Source of the DNA: Gemmatimonadaceae bacterium
GTDB taxonomy: Bacteria > Gemmatimonadota > Gemmatimonadetes > Gemmatimonadales > Gemmatimonadaceae
Reading direction: 5' to 3'
NCBI GenBank assembly: GCA_019752115.1
Contig: JAIEMN010000045.1
Coordinates: 150,441-214,440 of the forward strand
Length of the DNA stretch: 64,000 nucleotides
Shown here piece by piece: positions 24,865 to 32,985 of the stretch. Position 1 is the stretch's first letter. The number at the start of each line of letters is the position of its first letter. The notes beneath the pieces are model-generated. The model did not search any database. It saw only the letters and a list, made by a program, of their open reading frames with translations, and was not told the DNA's origin. Made by a program: the position numbers and the translations under genes.

Positions 24865-27534
24865 TCACTCGGGTCTGGTGGTGGCCAGAGACGCCTCCAC
24901 CTGCTGGCGCCAGTTGGTGATGACGATCAGGCGCGGCCGGGCGTTGAGCCGCCGCAAGCCCGCGAAGTGCTGGCCATCAGGGGCCGCATCGAAATGCTGA
25001 CGGTTGCTGGCCCCCAGCGCGAAATACGGACCATTCACCTCGTCGTGGCGGCCGGTGACGCGAAGGGTTGCCCCTTCCTCGATCGAGAGCGACCGCATCT
25101 GCTCACGCGACGAGAGGTAGAACAGGGTTCGGCCATCCGCGGACCACACGGGCTCACCGCCCTCTTCGATCGTGAGCGGAAGGGGCGCGCCACCGCCCGG
25201 GAATGGTCGGGCAACAACCTGGCGTCGCGATCCGCTGGTGCTGGTGTAGCTGATCCAGCGTCCGTTGGGTGACAGCGCGAGATGCTCGACCTGTGTCGTC
25301 TCCGTGAAGACGTCGCGCATGGTGCGCGCACCGATGTCGAAGGCGCGAACGGTGCTCCCGTCGAGCACCGCGAGGCGCGTGCTGTCCAGGCTGGCGGCCA
25401 GCTGCGTGGCGTTGCCCACGACGCCGACCTGCTCTGCGGTGCCCGTTCCGTCGGCGGGCTGTCGCCAGATCATGCCGGACCCGCTGCGCCACGAGATGAA
25501 GTAGACGGACCGGGCGTCGGCGGACCACACCGGTGTGCGGCTCTTCCCGTCGCTCGTCAGCCGCTGGACGGAGCCGGTGGACGGATCGACCACCCCCACG
25601 TCGAACGCCCCCTGGGCGCTGACAATCTCCACCGCGATTCGTCTGCCATCGGGTGACCACTTGGGGGAGGCGACGCTCGAGACATTGGTCATGGAGACTG
25701 ATTTGACGCTGCCGCCCCGACGGTCGAACAGGACCAGATTGCTCCACATGCCATCGTCCATGAGGTACGCCAGTGTGCCCGACGCGGACAGTACCGCTCG
25801 CGCGTGCCCCACATTCGGCGCCACGAACACGCCGCGGAGGTGCTCACGAGGCGCCCCCTGCGGCGTAAGGGTCTTCGCGTCGAAGCGCACCGACATCACC
25901 GTGCCGCCGAGCGTCACCCAGTAGAGGCGATGGTCGCTGATGCCGAGGGTCATGACCCCTGCCAGATCGAGCGGGCGCGAGGTGTGGGCCTGGAGATCCG
26001 CGATCGCCAGCCTTGCCCCGGCGAGGCCGTCGTTGCCCCAGCTGGTGTAGATCGCATGGCGCCGATCGTCGAGTACCAGCGGCCAGCGCATGCTCACTTC
26101 ACCGCGTTGCCGGTCCACGGCCACCGCCACGCGCCCCGAATCGGAGCCGGTCACACTGGCGACACGCAGGCTGGGGAGCCCGAGGAGCAGCGAGTCGTTG
26201 CCCAGCCAGGTCAACTGTTCACCGCGCGCGACAATGTTCGTGGGTTGTCCGCCACGCAGCGAGAGGCGATGGATTTGCCCTGACCCACCCACGCCGTTGC
26301 CTTCGGCGTACAACAACCACTCGTCGTCCGGCGACACGTTGAACCAGCCGGCATTCGCCGTTCCCGGAATCGGCGTGATCTCGAGCTTGTCGAGATCGCG
26401 GCGCATCGCCTGCGCTTCGCCATTGACCGTACCGCGGAAGATCAACGTGCGGCCGTCGCTGGTGATCGCGAGCGGCGCATAGATGTTGTCAAAGGTGGTG
26501 CCGGCCGGAAACTCGACGGTGAATTGTGCCGAGACCGGCAGTTCGTCCGCCGGCGAACCGGCGTGCGGTCGCAGCCATCCCCACGCGCCCACGCTGATCG
26601 CCAGCATGAGCGTCGCGACGAGCGCCAGGGTCGGCGTTCGCCCGCCCGCCGTAGGCGGCGCGTCAGGCGGCGACGGTGGCGTACTGGCCGCTGGCATGGC
26701 CGTGGTCGGCGTGATCAGCGCCTCCGCAAACTTCTGCGCGCTCGCGAACCGATCCGCCGGCACCTTCTGCAACGCCGCGAGCACCGCGGCCTCGACATGC
26801 GCGGGGACGGTACTGCGCGTCTGCGTCGGCGGCGCCGGTGGTACGGTGAGCACGCGCGCCACGATCGCCTGACTGCTCGGCCCGGTGAATGGCGGCTCGC
26901 CGGTGAGCATTTCGTACGTCACGGCGCCGAGCGCGTACACATCGGCCCGCGCGTCGACGGTCCGCTCGCCCATCGCCTGTTCGGGCGCCATGTACTGCGG
27001 CGTACCGAGCGAGAGCCCTGTTTGCGTCATGCGCTGCCCGCCTGCCTGCTGTACCGCGAGCGCGATGCCGAAGTCGGCGACGAGCGCGTGCCCGCCTTGG
27101 AGCAGGATGTTCTCAGGCTTGATGTCGCGATGGACGACGCCGCGCTCGTGCGCGTAGTGCAGCGCGCCGGCGACTTCCCGCGCGAGGGCAATGGCGTCCG
27201 GGATACTCAGCTGCTGTTCGCGATCGAGGCGCGCCCGCAGCGACTCGCCCTCCACGAACGGCATCACATAGAACAGCTGCCCGCCCGCCTCCCCGCTGTC
27301 GAAGAGCGGCAGGATGTGCGGATGCTGCAGATTCGCGGTGAGCTCGATCTCCTTGAGGAATCGCTCGGGACCGAGCACCGCCGAGAGCTCAGGGTGCAGG
27401 ACCTTGAGCGCGACCTGGCGATTGTGGCGCACATCGCGGGCGAGATACACCGTGGCCATGCCCCCGGCGCCGAGTTCGCGCTGGAGGTCGTAGCGGCCGG
27501 TCAGCGCCGTGCGTAACGCCTCGAGAGTGCTCAT
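24865..27534 (-). CDS. Membrane Ser/Thr kinase with beta-propeller (K7)
   Basis: 889 residues. Kinase domain: GAGGMATVY, K44, HRDIKPEN with D137, DFGIALAVQQAGG, GTPQYMAPEQ. A variable Pro-rich linker and a membrane helix (TLALVATLMLAISVGAWGWL) precede a WD40/TolB-type propeller (VSPDDEWLLYAEG, WSPDGRRIAVEI, LSPNGRWISYTS, WSADGRTLFYLS). The ATG overlaps the K8 stop (ATGA at 27531-27534). It is the closest paralogue of K6 in the window and lies directly before it. Confidence 0.95.
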   Translation of the reverse strand: MSTLEALRTALTGRYDLQRELGAGGMATVYLARDVRHNRQVALKVLHPELSAVLGPERFLKEIELTANLQHPHILPLFDSGEAGGQLFYVMPFVEGESLRARLDREQQLSIPDAIALAREVAGALHYAHERGVVHRDIKPENILLQGGHALVADFGIALAVQQAGGQRMTQTGLSLGTPQYMAPEQAMGERTVDARADVYALGAVTYEMLTGEPPFTGPSSQAIVARVLTVPPAPPTQTRSTVPAHVEAAVLAALQKVPADRFASAQKFAEALITPTTAMPAASTPPSPPDAPPTAGGRTPTLALVATLMLAISVGAWGWLRPHAGSPADELPVSAQFTVEFPAGTTFDNIYAPLAITSDGRTLIFRGTVNGEAQAMRRDLDKLEITPIPGTANAGWFNVSPDDEWLLYAEGNGVGGSGQIHRLSLRGGQPTNIVARGEQLTWLGNDSLLLGLPSLRVASVTGSDSGRVAVAVDRQRGEVSMRWPLVLDDRRHAIYTSWGNDGLAGARLAIADLQAHTSRPLDLAGVMTLGISDHRLYWVTLGGTVMSVRFDAKTLTPQGAPREHLRGVFVAPNVGHARAVLSASGTLAYLMDDGMWSNLVLFDRRGGSVKSVSMTNVSSVASPKWSPDGRRIAVEIVSAQGAFDVGVVDPSTGSVQRLTSDGKSRTPVWSADARSVYFISWRSGSGMIWRQPADGTGTAEQVGVVGNATQLAASLDSTRLAVLDGSTVRAFDIGARTMRDVFTETTQVEHLALSPNGRWISYTSTSGSRRQVVARPFPGGGAPLPLTIEEGGEPVWSADGRTLFYLSSREQMRSLSIEEGATLRVTGRHDEVNGPYFALGASNRQHFDAAPDGQHFAGLRRLNARPRLIVITNWRQQVEASLATTRPE

Positions 27535-29816
27535 GCCGTGCCCGCCGGAATCTCACCGCTCTCCCACGCATCGAGCAGCCGGCCGATCTCCGGATCGGTG
27601 CGGAACGCCTCGAGAAAAGGCCCGCCCCACACCCAGAGTGTGAACGGCGGAGTGACTTCCTCGGCGGCGAGCGCGAGCTCACGCCGCACCGCGTCCGTAT
27701 CACCCAAGCCGACATAGATGTGCAGCCGCGCATGCGCCCCAGCGTACTCGCCGTCGCGGGTCCGGTCGTCGATCTCCGCGAGCAGCTCGTACGCCTCGTC
27801 TCGACGGCCGGCCCGCGCGAGCACCAGTCCGCAGACCCCCATGAACGCGGGAGCGCGCGAGACCGCGAGTACGCGCCGCACGAGCGGCAGTGCTTCCGCG
27901 TACCGGTTCAGGGCGGCGAGCGCCACCATATGCGTCCACGTCGCGAGCATGTGATCCGCCTGCAACTCCACCGCGCGCCGCGCCGCCGCTTCCGCTGCCG
28001 GCAGGTCGCCCAGGATGTACCAGGCACAACTCGACAGCCCAAAAATGAACGGCGAATGCGGATCCGCCTCCTGCGCCCGCGCGACGTGCCGCCGGACCGC
28101 CGCCGCGTCGCGCGTCATGGTGTAGAAGAGCGCGCTGTAGATCTGGATGAGCGAATTGCGCGGCGCGCGCTCTTCGGCGCGGACGAACCACGGCCCCGCG
28201 TCAACCCAGCGTCGCTCGAAATAGAACTGAAAGAACCCGCGCGCGAACTGCACCTCGGGGAGATCCGGCGCGAGCTGCATCGCGCGCTCCACCGCGGCGC
28301 GTGCCGCATCGACATTCTCTTCGCGTCGTGTCCACCCGTAGACGCGCAGAATGCCGTAGCAGTCTGCCAGCCCGCAGTACGCGAGCGCATAGGCGGGATC
28401 GAGTGCCGCCGCCTGCGTAAAGGCCTGAATGGCGGCGCGTAACGCTGCCGGCGAGCGTTGCTGAGACAGGTGCCGCCCCCGCAGATACAGCTCATACGCT
28501 TCTGCGTTGACCGTGCCCTGCGCGGCCGACCGTGGCACGGGAGCTGACGACTCATCGGCCATCAGTGTGGGCACCAGCGCGCTCACGATGGCGCTCACGA
28601 TCTCATCCTGAATCTCGAAGACGTCGGTGAGCTCCCGATCGAAGCGCTCCGACCAGAGCTGGTATCCGGTCGCGGCCGCGGCCAGCTGCGCCGTGACCCG
28701 CAGCTTGCTCCCCGACCGCCGCACGCTGCCTTCCAACACATGGGCGACGTTGAGCTGCGCCCCGATATCCCGCACATCGAGATCACTCGCGCGATAGCGG
28801 AATGCCGACGTGCGCGAGGCCACCTGCAGACCGCGCACGCCCGAGAGTGCGGTCGTGAGATCTTCCGACAGGCCGTCGCTGAAGAACTGATCCTCGCTGT
28901 TGCCACTGCGATTGATGAACGGCAGCACCGCCAGCGATCGCTCCGGCGCGGCGGCACGCGCCACAGCGCTCGGCTCAGGCGTGAGCGACGCCTGCAGCGC
29001 CGCCACCAGCGCGGCTCCCGTGTCGAAGCGATCGGCCGGTACGCGCGCGAGTGTGCGACTGACCACCCGCCCCACGGTGCGCGGCACCGCGTCGCGAAGC
29101 GCGGAGACATCGGCCGGTGTCTGTACGAAGCGCTTGGCGATGATCGCCTGCGTCGTGGCCCCCGTGAACGGCGGCTCCCCGACCAGCAGTTCATACAAGA
29201 CGCACCCCAGCGTATAGAGATCGCTGCGTCCATCCACGGCATCTCCGGCGGCCTGCTCGGGGCTCATGTACGCGGGCGTGCCCACCGTGACGCCGGTCTG
29301 CGTCACGAGTTCCCCTTGCACACCGCTCAGCGCCTTGCCGATCCCGAAATCCGCGAGCAGCGCGTGTCCGTCCTGCAGCAGGATGTTCTCCGGCTTGATG
29401 TCGCGATGCACCACGCCCTGCCGATGTGCGTAGTCGAGTGCGCCCGCTACCTCGCAGGCGAGTCGAATGGCATCGGCCACGTTGAGCTGCCGCTCCCGAT
29501 CCAACCGATCGCGCACGCTCTCGCCGGACACCACCGGCATGACGTAGAAGAGCAGCCCCTCGGCCGCGCCACTGTCGAAGAGCGGTAGGATATGCGGGTG
29601 ACTCAGTCGCGCCGCGATCTGGATTTCCCGCTCGAAGCGCTCCTGTCCGACGGCTTGCCCGACCTCCCCGCGCAGCACCTTGATGGCGACGTCGCGGTTG
29701 TGGCGCACATCCCGGGCAAGGTAGACGGTCGCCATGCCGCCGGCGCCCAGCTCGCGCTGGAGGTCGTAGCGGCCTTCCAGGGCCTTGGCGAACGATTCGG
29801 AGACTCCGCTACTCAT
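27531..29816 (-). CDS. Ser/Thr kinase with TolB-like and TPR region, no membrane helix (K8)
   Basis: 761 residues from the ATG at 29816 (MSSGVSESFAKALEGRYDL), chosen by alignment with the other kinases; a 47-residue upstream extension is not kinase-like. Kinase domain: GAGGMATVY, K47, HRDIKPEN, DFGIGKALS, GTPAYMSPEQ. It has no transmembrane helix before the TolB-like domain (SLAVLPFINRSGNSEDQFFSDGLSEDL, VLEGSVRRSGSKLRVTAQL, LWSERFDRELTDVFEIQDEI). TPR repeats fill the rest. First gene of the chain K8-K7-K6-amidase. It is divergent from the RHH/nucleotidyltransferase module. Confidence 0.94.
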   Translation of the reverse strand: MSSGVSESFAKALEGRYDLQRELGAGGMATVYLARDVRHNRDVAIKVLRGEVGQAVGQERFEREIQIAARLSHPHILPLFDSGAAEGLLFYVMPVVSGESVRDRLDRERQLNVADAIRLACEVAGALDYAHRQGVVHRDIKPENILLQDGHALLADFGIGKALSGVQGELVTQTGVTVGTPAYMSPEQAAGDAVDGRSDLYTLGCVLYELLVGEPPFTGATTQAIIAKRFVQTPADVSALRDAVPRTVGRVVSRTLARVPADRFDTGAALVAALQASLTPEPSAVARAAAPERSLAVLPFINRSGNSEDQFFSDGLSEDLTTALSGVRGLQVASRTSAFRYRASDLDVRDIGAQLNVAHVLEGSVRRSGSKLRVTAQLAAAATGYQLWSERFDRELTDVFEIQDEIVSAIVSALVPTLMADESSAPVPRSAAQGTVNAEAYELYLRGRHLSQQRSPAALRAAIQAFTQAAALDPAYALAYCGLADCYGILRVYGWTRREENVDAARAAVERAMQLAPDLPEVQFARGFFQFYFERRWVDAGPWFVRAEERAPRNSLIQIYSALFYTMTRDAAAVRRHVARAQEADPHSPFIFGLSSCAWYILGDLPAAEAAARRAVELQADHMLATWTHMVALAALNRYAEALPLVRRVLAVSRAPAFMGVCGLVLARAGRRDEAYELLAEIDDRTRDGEYAGAHARLHIYVGLGDTDAVRRELALAAEEVTPPFTLWVWGGPFLEAFRTDPEIGRLLDAWESGEIPAGTA

Positions 29817-29900
29817 GACCTGCCGGTGGAGGGGTGCCCCAAGGTTACCGGTGGCTCGCGGCGGTCGCCAATCCGGCGCCGGGGACGTCGCCGATTGCCC

Positions 29901-29930
29901 GATGTGGTATGATGTGGTATGATTCAGTAT
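29901..29930 (+). promoter_or_regulatory. Three 10-bp direct repeats at the RHH antitoxin start
   Basis: GATGTGGTAT, GATGTGGTAT and GATTCAGTAT follow one another without gaps, and the last overlaps the first two bases of the start codon at 29929. A 10-bp period puts each unit on the same face of the helix, as expected for RHH dimers binding side by side. TATGAT within the repeats could be the -10 box. This is probably the autoregulatory operator-promoter of the module. Confidence 0.65.
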
Positions 29931-30264
29931 GACCAAAGCCGCCAAGATCGCCATCACGATCCCGCCGGACGACCTGGCCGCGGCCGACGCCCTCGCCGCG
30001 CGGCTCGGCCGGTCCCGCAGCTGGGTCCTGAGCGAGGCGCTTCGGCGGTTCGTGGCCTTTGAGCAGCTCAGTCAGGCGCTCGATGCGTCGCGCCAGGCGC
30101 AGCTGGCGCGGGATCTCCGCTTGTCGGCATCCGACCGCGTCCGTGAAGGGGAGGCGGACGTCGTTACGCTCGGCCCGAGCGGGACCGCGCCAACCAGCGC
30201 CCCGCGCACCTTCGCGACGTATGCCGAGTTCGCCGCCTGGCGGCGGCAGCGCGCGCGTGAGTGA
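29929..30264 (+). CDS. Ribbon-helix-helix (CopG-like) DNA-binding protein, probable antitoxin
   Basis: 111 residues. KIAITIPPDDLAAADALAARLGRSRSWVLSEALRRFVAFE is a CopG/RHH domain (strand then two helices). A charged middle and a C-terminal tail ending FATYAEFAAWRRQRARE follow. It overlaps the next gene by 8 bp. With the tandem 10-bp sites at its start, it is best read as the repressor-antitoxin of a two-gene module. Confidence 0.75.
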   Translation: MTKAAKIAITIPPDDLAAADALAARLGRSRSWVLSEALRRFVAFEQLSQALDASRQAQLARDLRLSASDRVREGEADVVTLGPSGTAPTSAPRTFATYAEFAAWRRQRARE

Positions 30265-30724
30265 ACCCACGGCGCGCGTCGCGCGCGTCTGCGCGCTGCT
30301 CAATGCCGCCGAGGCGAACTATATGGTCGTCGGCGCGACGGCCATGCAGCTCTGGGGGACATCGCGAGCGACGCGCGATATCGATGTGCTCATCGAACCG
30401 ACGTTCGAGAACGCCACGCGCGTGCTGGACGCGCTCGCCGCACTGCCCTTCGGCGTGGCACGCGAGGTGGACGCCGAGTCCTTGCTCGCGCGCGGGGTCA
30501 CGATGATCGGGGATACGCCGAACGTCGATGTCCTCACCCGCGCGTGGAACGTGCGCTGGGACGACGCCAGTCGCGATATCGTGGTGTTCGACGTGGACGG
30601 CGTGCCGGTGCCGACGATCTCACTCCCGCTGCTGATCGCATCCAAGCAGACGGGGCGACCGCAGGATATGGCGGATGTGCTGGTGCTACTGGAGATCGTG
30701 CGGGCCCGAGGTGCCAGCAACTAG
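30257..30724 (+). CDS. Nucleotidyltransferase-fold protein (AbiEii/DUF6036-like), probable toxin
   Basis: 155 residues from a GTG at 30257 that overlaps the RHH gene. The nucleotidyltransferase signature is NYMVVGATAMQLWGTSRATRDIDVLI, with G26 and metal-binding D41 and D43. A third acidic residue is likely in PNVDVLT. The tail SLPLLIASKQTGRPQDMADVLVLLE has the usual Lys and Asp of AbiEii/DUF6036-type proteins. Family knowledge: several members are toxins that nucleotidylate or pyrophosphorylate tRNA; here the target is unknown. It could also be a non-toxic housekeeping transferase, but the RHH partner supports toxin-antitoxin. It is convergent with K9, whose stop overlaps by 4 bp. Confidence 0.72.
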   Translation: MSEPTARVARVCALLNAAEANYMVVGATAMQLWGTSRATRDIDVLIEPTFENATRVLDALAALPFGVAREVDAESLLARGVTMIGDTPNVDVLTRAWNVRWDDASRDIVVFDVDGVPVPTISLPLLIASKQTGRPQDMADVLVLLEIVRARGASN

Positions 30725-32985
30725 GTGGGCCGATCGAGCGGATTCACCGGGTAGCGGCCATAGCCCGGCAGTCCCACCCGGCGAACGATTTCGTCGAACG
30801 CCGGGATGCGCTGCAGCGGTTCGAAGCCGGGCCAGCCAAGCATGTTCGCGAGCAACGTGGGTTCCTTTCTCGCGAGGGCCGTCTCGACCAGGCGCATCGC
30901 CTGCTCGGGGTCACCAATGGCCGCCGCCAACGCCGCCATGTTCGTGCACGGCATGAACTCCCGCCGCTCGCGCGCGAACATTTCGTTGAGGATATCCCGG
31001 GCGCCCTCATGGTCGCCGCTGCCGGCGCGTGCCAGCCCGAGCATGCACAACGCATTCGACTGACGGCCGGAGACGAGCAGCGCGGCCTGACTCGCGTGGA
31101 TGGCGGCGTCGTAGTCGCGCCGCGCCAGATGGGCGACCTGCCGCCCAAAGTGCGTCAGGAAGGCATTCGCATCGAGCGCGGCCGCTCGTTCGACCCATCG
31201 CAACGCCTCATCACCCTGTCGTGCGGTGCCCAGCAGGACCGCCACGGCGCCGGCGATGATGGCTGATTGAGGGTCGCGCTCCACGATTGCGATCATCGCG
31301 GCGACCGCGCGGTCCCATTCGCCGTACATGTGCGCTCGAAGGAACTGCCAGTACCACATGCCACTCTGCAGGTAGTTCCGATCCAGCGCCATCGCCTGCT
31401 GAAACGCCTGCTCGGCCGCGTCAATCTTCCACTCGAACATGAGCGATGCCATCGCTTCGATCGCGTGGGCTTCAGCGGCGCCGGGGGCGAGTCGCACAGC
31501 GTTGTTCACCGCTTCCCGGACGCGGCCACTGACCGCCGCGGGATCGACATTCCCCCAGTATCCCTGAACGACGTACGCGTTGGCCAACGCCGCCCAGGCG
31601 AGACCGAAATCGGGATCGCGCGCAAGCGCGTACTCGAAGCACCGAATCGCTTCGTGCACCGCGCCACCGCGGCGCGCCAGCAATACCCGCCCCTTGAGGT
31701 AGGCGTCGTAGGCCTCCAAGTCGGTGGATCCGCGCTGCGCAATCGCCTCCGCCGGCCGCGCCAGCGTCACGTCCAGCTTTCCGGCGATCGCGCGCGCGAT
31801 TTCGTCCTGCACCGCGAACACATCGGCCGCGTCGCGATCGTACCGCTCGCTCCACATCTGGTAGCCGCGCGACGCATCGGTCAGCTGTACGGCAATGCGC
31901 ACGCGCGTGCCGGCTCGTCGCACCGATCCTTCCAACACGGTCCGTACCTTGAGCCGCGTGGCCGCCTCCTCGGCAGAGAAGCCCTTGCCCTTGAGGGCAA
32001 AGCTCGACGACCGCCCCGCCACCCGCAGCTCCCGATTCTGGGCCAGCGCGCCGAGGATTTCCTCGGTGATACCATCGGCAAAGAACTCGTTGTCGGGATC
32101 GGTACTGAGATTCGCGAATGGCAATACCGCGATCGACCGCTCTTCGGCCTGCGCCACGGCTTCATCCGGAGCCCGCAGCGCCTCGGCGAAGGCCGCACCG
32201 GTCTCGAAGCGATCGACCGACGTGCGCGCCAGCGCGCGCTGCACCGCACGGGCGACCGGCTTGGGAATCCCCTCTCGCAGCCCCGCGACGTCGGCCGGCG
32301 TCTGCACGAAACGCTTCGCGATCACCGCCTGCACCGTCGGCCCGGTGAACGGCGGTTCGCCCACCAGCATTTCGTACAGCACACAGCCCAGCGCGTAGAG
32401 ATCGCTCCGGCCGTCCACCGGATCACCCACGGCCTGCTCGGGGCTCATGTAGGTCGGCGTGCCCAGGCTCGCGCCCGCCTGCGTCAGCGTCTCGCCTCCC
32501 AACTCGCCCACGGCGCGGCCGATGCCGAAATCGGCGACCAGTGCGTGCCCGTCCTGCAGCAGAATGTTCTCGGGCTTGATATCGCGGTGAATGACACCGT
32601 GCGCATGCGCGTGATGCAGCGCCTCCGCGACCTCGGTCGCCACGCGCACGGCTTCCGGCACCGGCAGCACCGCCACCTCATCCAACCGATCGCGCAGCGA
32701 GCGGCCGCGTACGCGCGGCATCACGTAGTACAGCATGCCGTCGGCGTCGCCGGAATCGAAGAGCGGCAGGATATGCGGATGACTCAAGCGGGCGGCGAGC
32801 TGAATTTCGCGCAGAAAGCGCTCCGCCCCCACCGACTGCGCGATCTCCGGCCGCATGACCTTGATCGCCACCTCGCGTCCATGCCGCACGTCCTGCGCGA
32901 GATACACCGTGGCCATGCCCCCCGCGCCCAGTTCGCGCTGGAGGTCATACCGCCCAGCCAACGCCGTGCGTAATGCCTCGATCAC
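30721..32985 (-). CDS. Ser/Thr kinase with TolB-like and TPR region, no membrane helix (K9)
   Basis: 754 residues from a GTG at 32985 that overlaps the PP2C stop (GTGA). Kinase domain: GAGGMATVY, K42, HRDIKPEN, DFGIGRAVGELGG, GTPTYMSPEQ. There is no membrane helix; the linker (APDEAVAQAEER) leads into the TolB-like domain (SIAVLPFANLSTDPDNEFFADGITEEI, VLEGSVRRAGTRVRIAVQL, MWSERYDRDAADVFAVQDEI). TPR repeats and the C-terminal motif PGFEPLQRIPAFDEIVRRVGL follow. Translational coupling to a PP2C phosphatase suggests the two act as an opposing pair. Confidence 0.94.
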   Translation of the reverse strand: MIEALRTALAGRYDLQRELGAGGMATVYLAQDVRHGREVAIKVMRPEIAQSVGAERFLREIQLAARLSHPHILPLFDSGDADGMLYYVMPRVRGRSLRDRLDEVAVLPVPEAVRVATEVAEALHHAHAHGVIHRDIKPENILLQDGHALVADFGIGRAVGELGGETLTQAGASLGTPTYMSPEQAVGDPVDGRSDLYALGCVLYEMLVGEPPFTGPTVQAVIAKRFVQTPADVAGLREGIPKPVARAVQRALARTSVDRFETGAAFAEALRAPDEAVAQAEERSIAVLPFANLSTDPDNEFFADGITEEILGALAQNRELRVAGRSSSFALKGKGFSAEEAATRLKVRTVLEGSVRRAGTRVRIAVQLTDASRGYQMWSERYDRDAADVFAVQDEIARAIAGKLDVTLARPAEAIAQRGSTDLEAYDAYLKGRVLLARRGGAVHEAIRCFEYALARDPDFGLAWAALANAYVVQGYWGNVDPAAVSGRVREAVNNAVRLAPGAAEAHAIEAMASLMFEWKIDAAEQAFQQAMALDRNYLQSGMWYWQFLRAHMYGEWDRAVAAMIAIVERDPQSAIIAGAVAVLLGTARQGDEALRWVERAAALDANAFLTHFGRQVAHLARRDYDAAIHASQAALLVSGRQSNALCMLGLARAGSGDHEGARDILNEMFARERREFMPCTNMAALAAAIGDPEQAMRLVETALARKEPTLLANMLGWPGFEPLQRIPAFDEIVRRVGLPGYGRYPVNPLDRPT

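Noticed and set aside
22152..29816. Regular sequence repeats resembling an array
   Set aside because: The repeated blocks are homologous kinase domains and propeller blades in coding sequence, not a CRISPR or satellite array; no short direct repeats with constant spacers exist.
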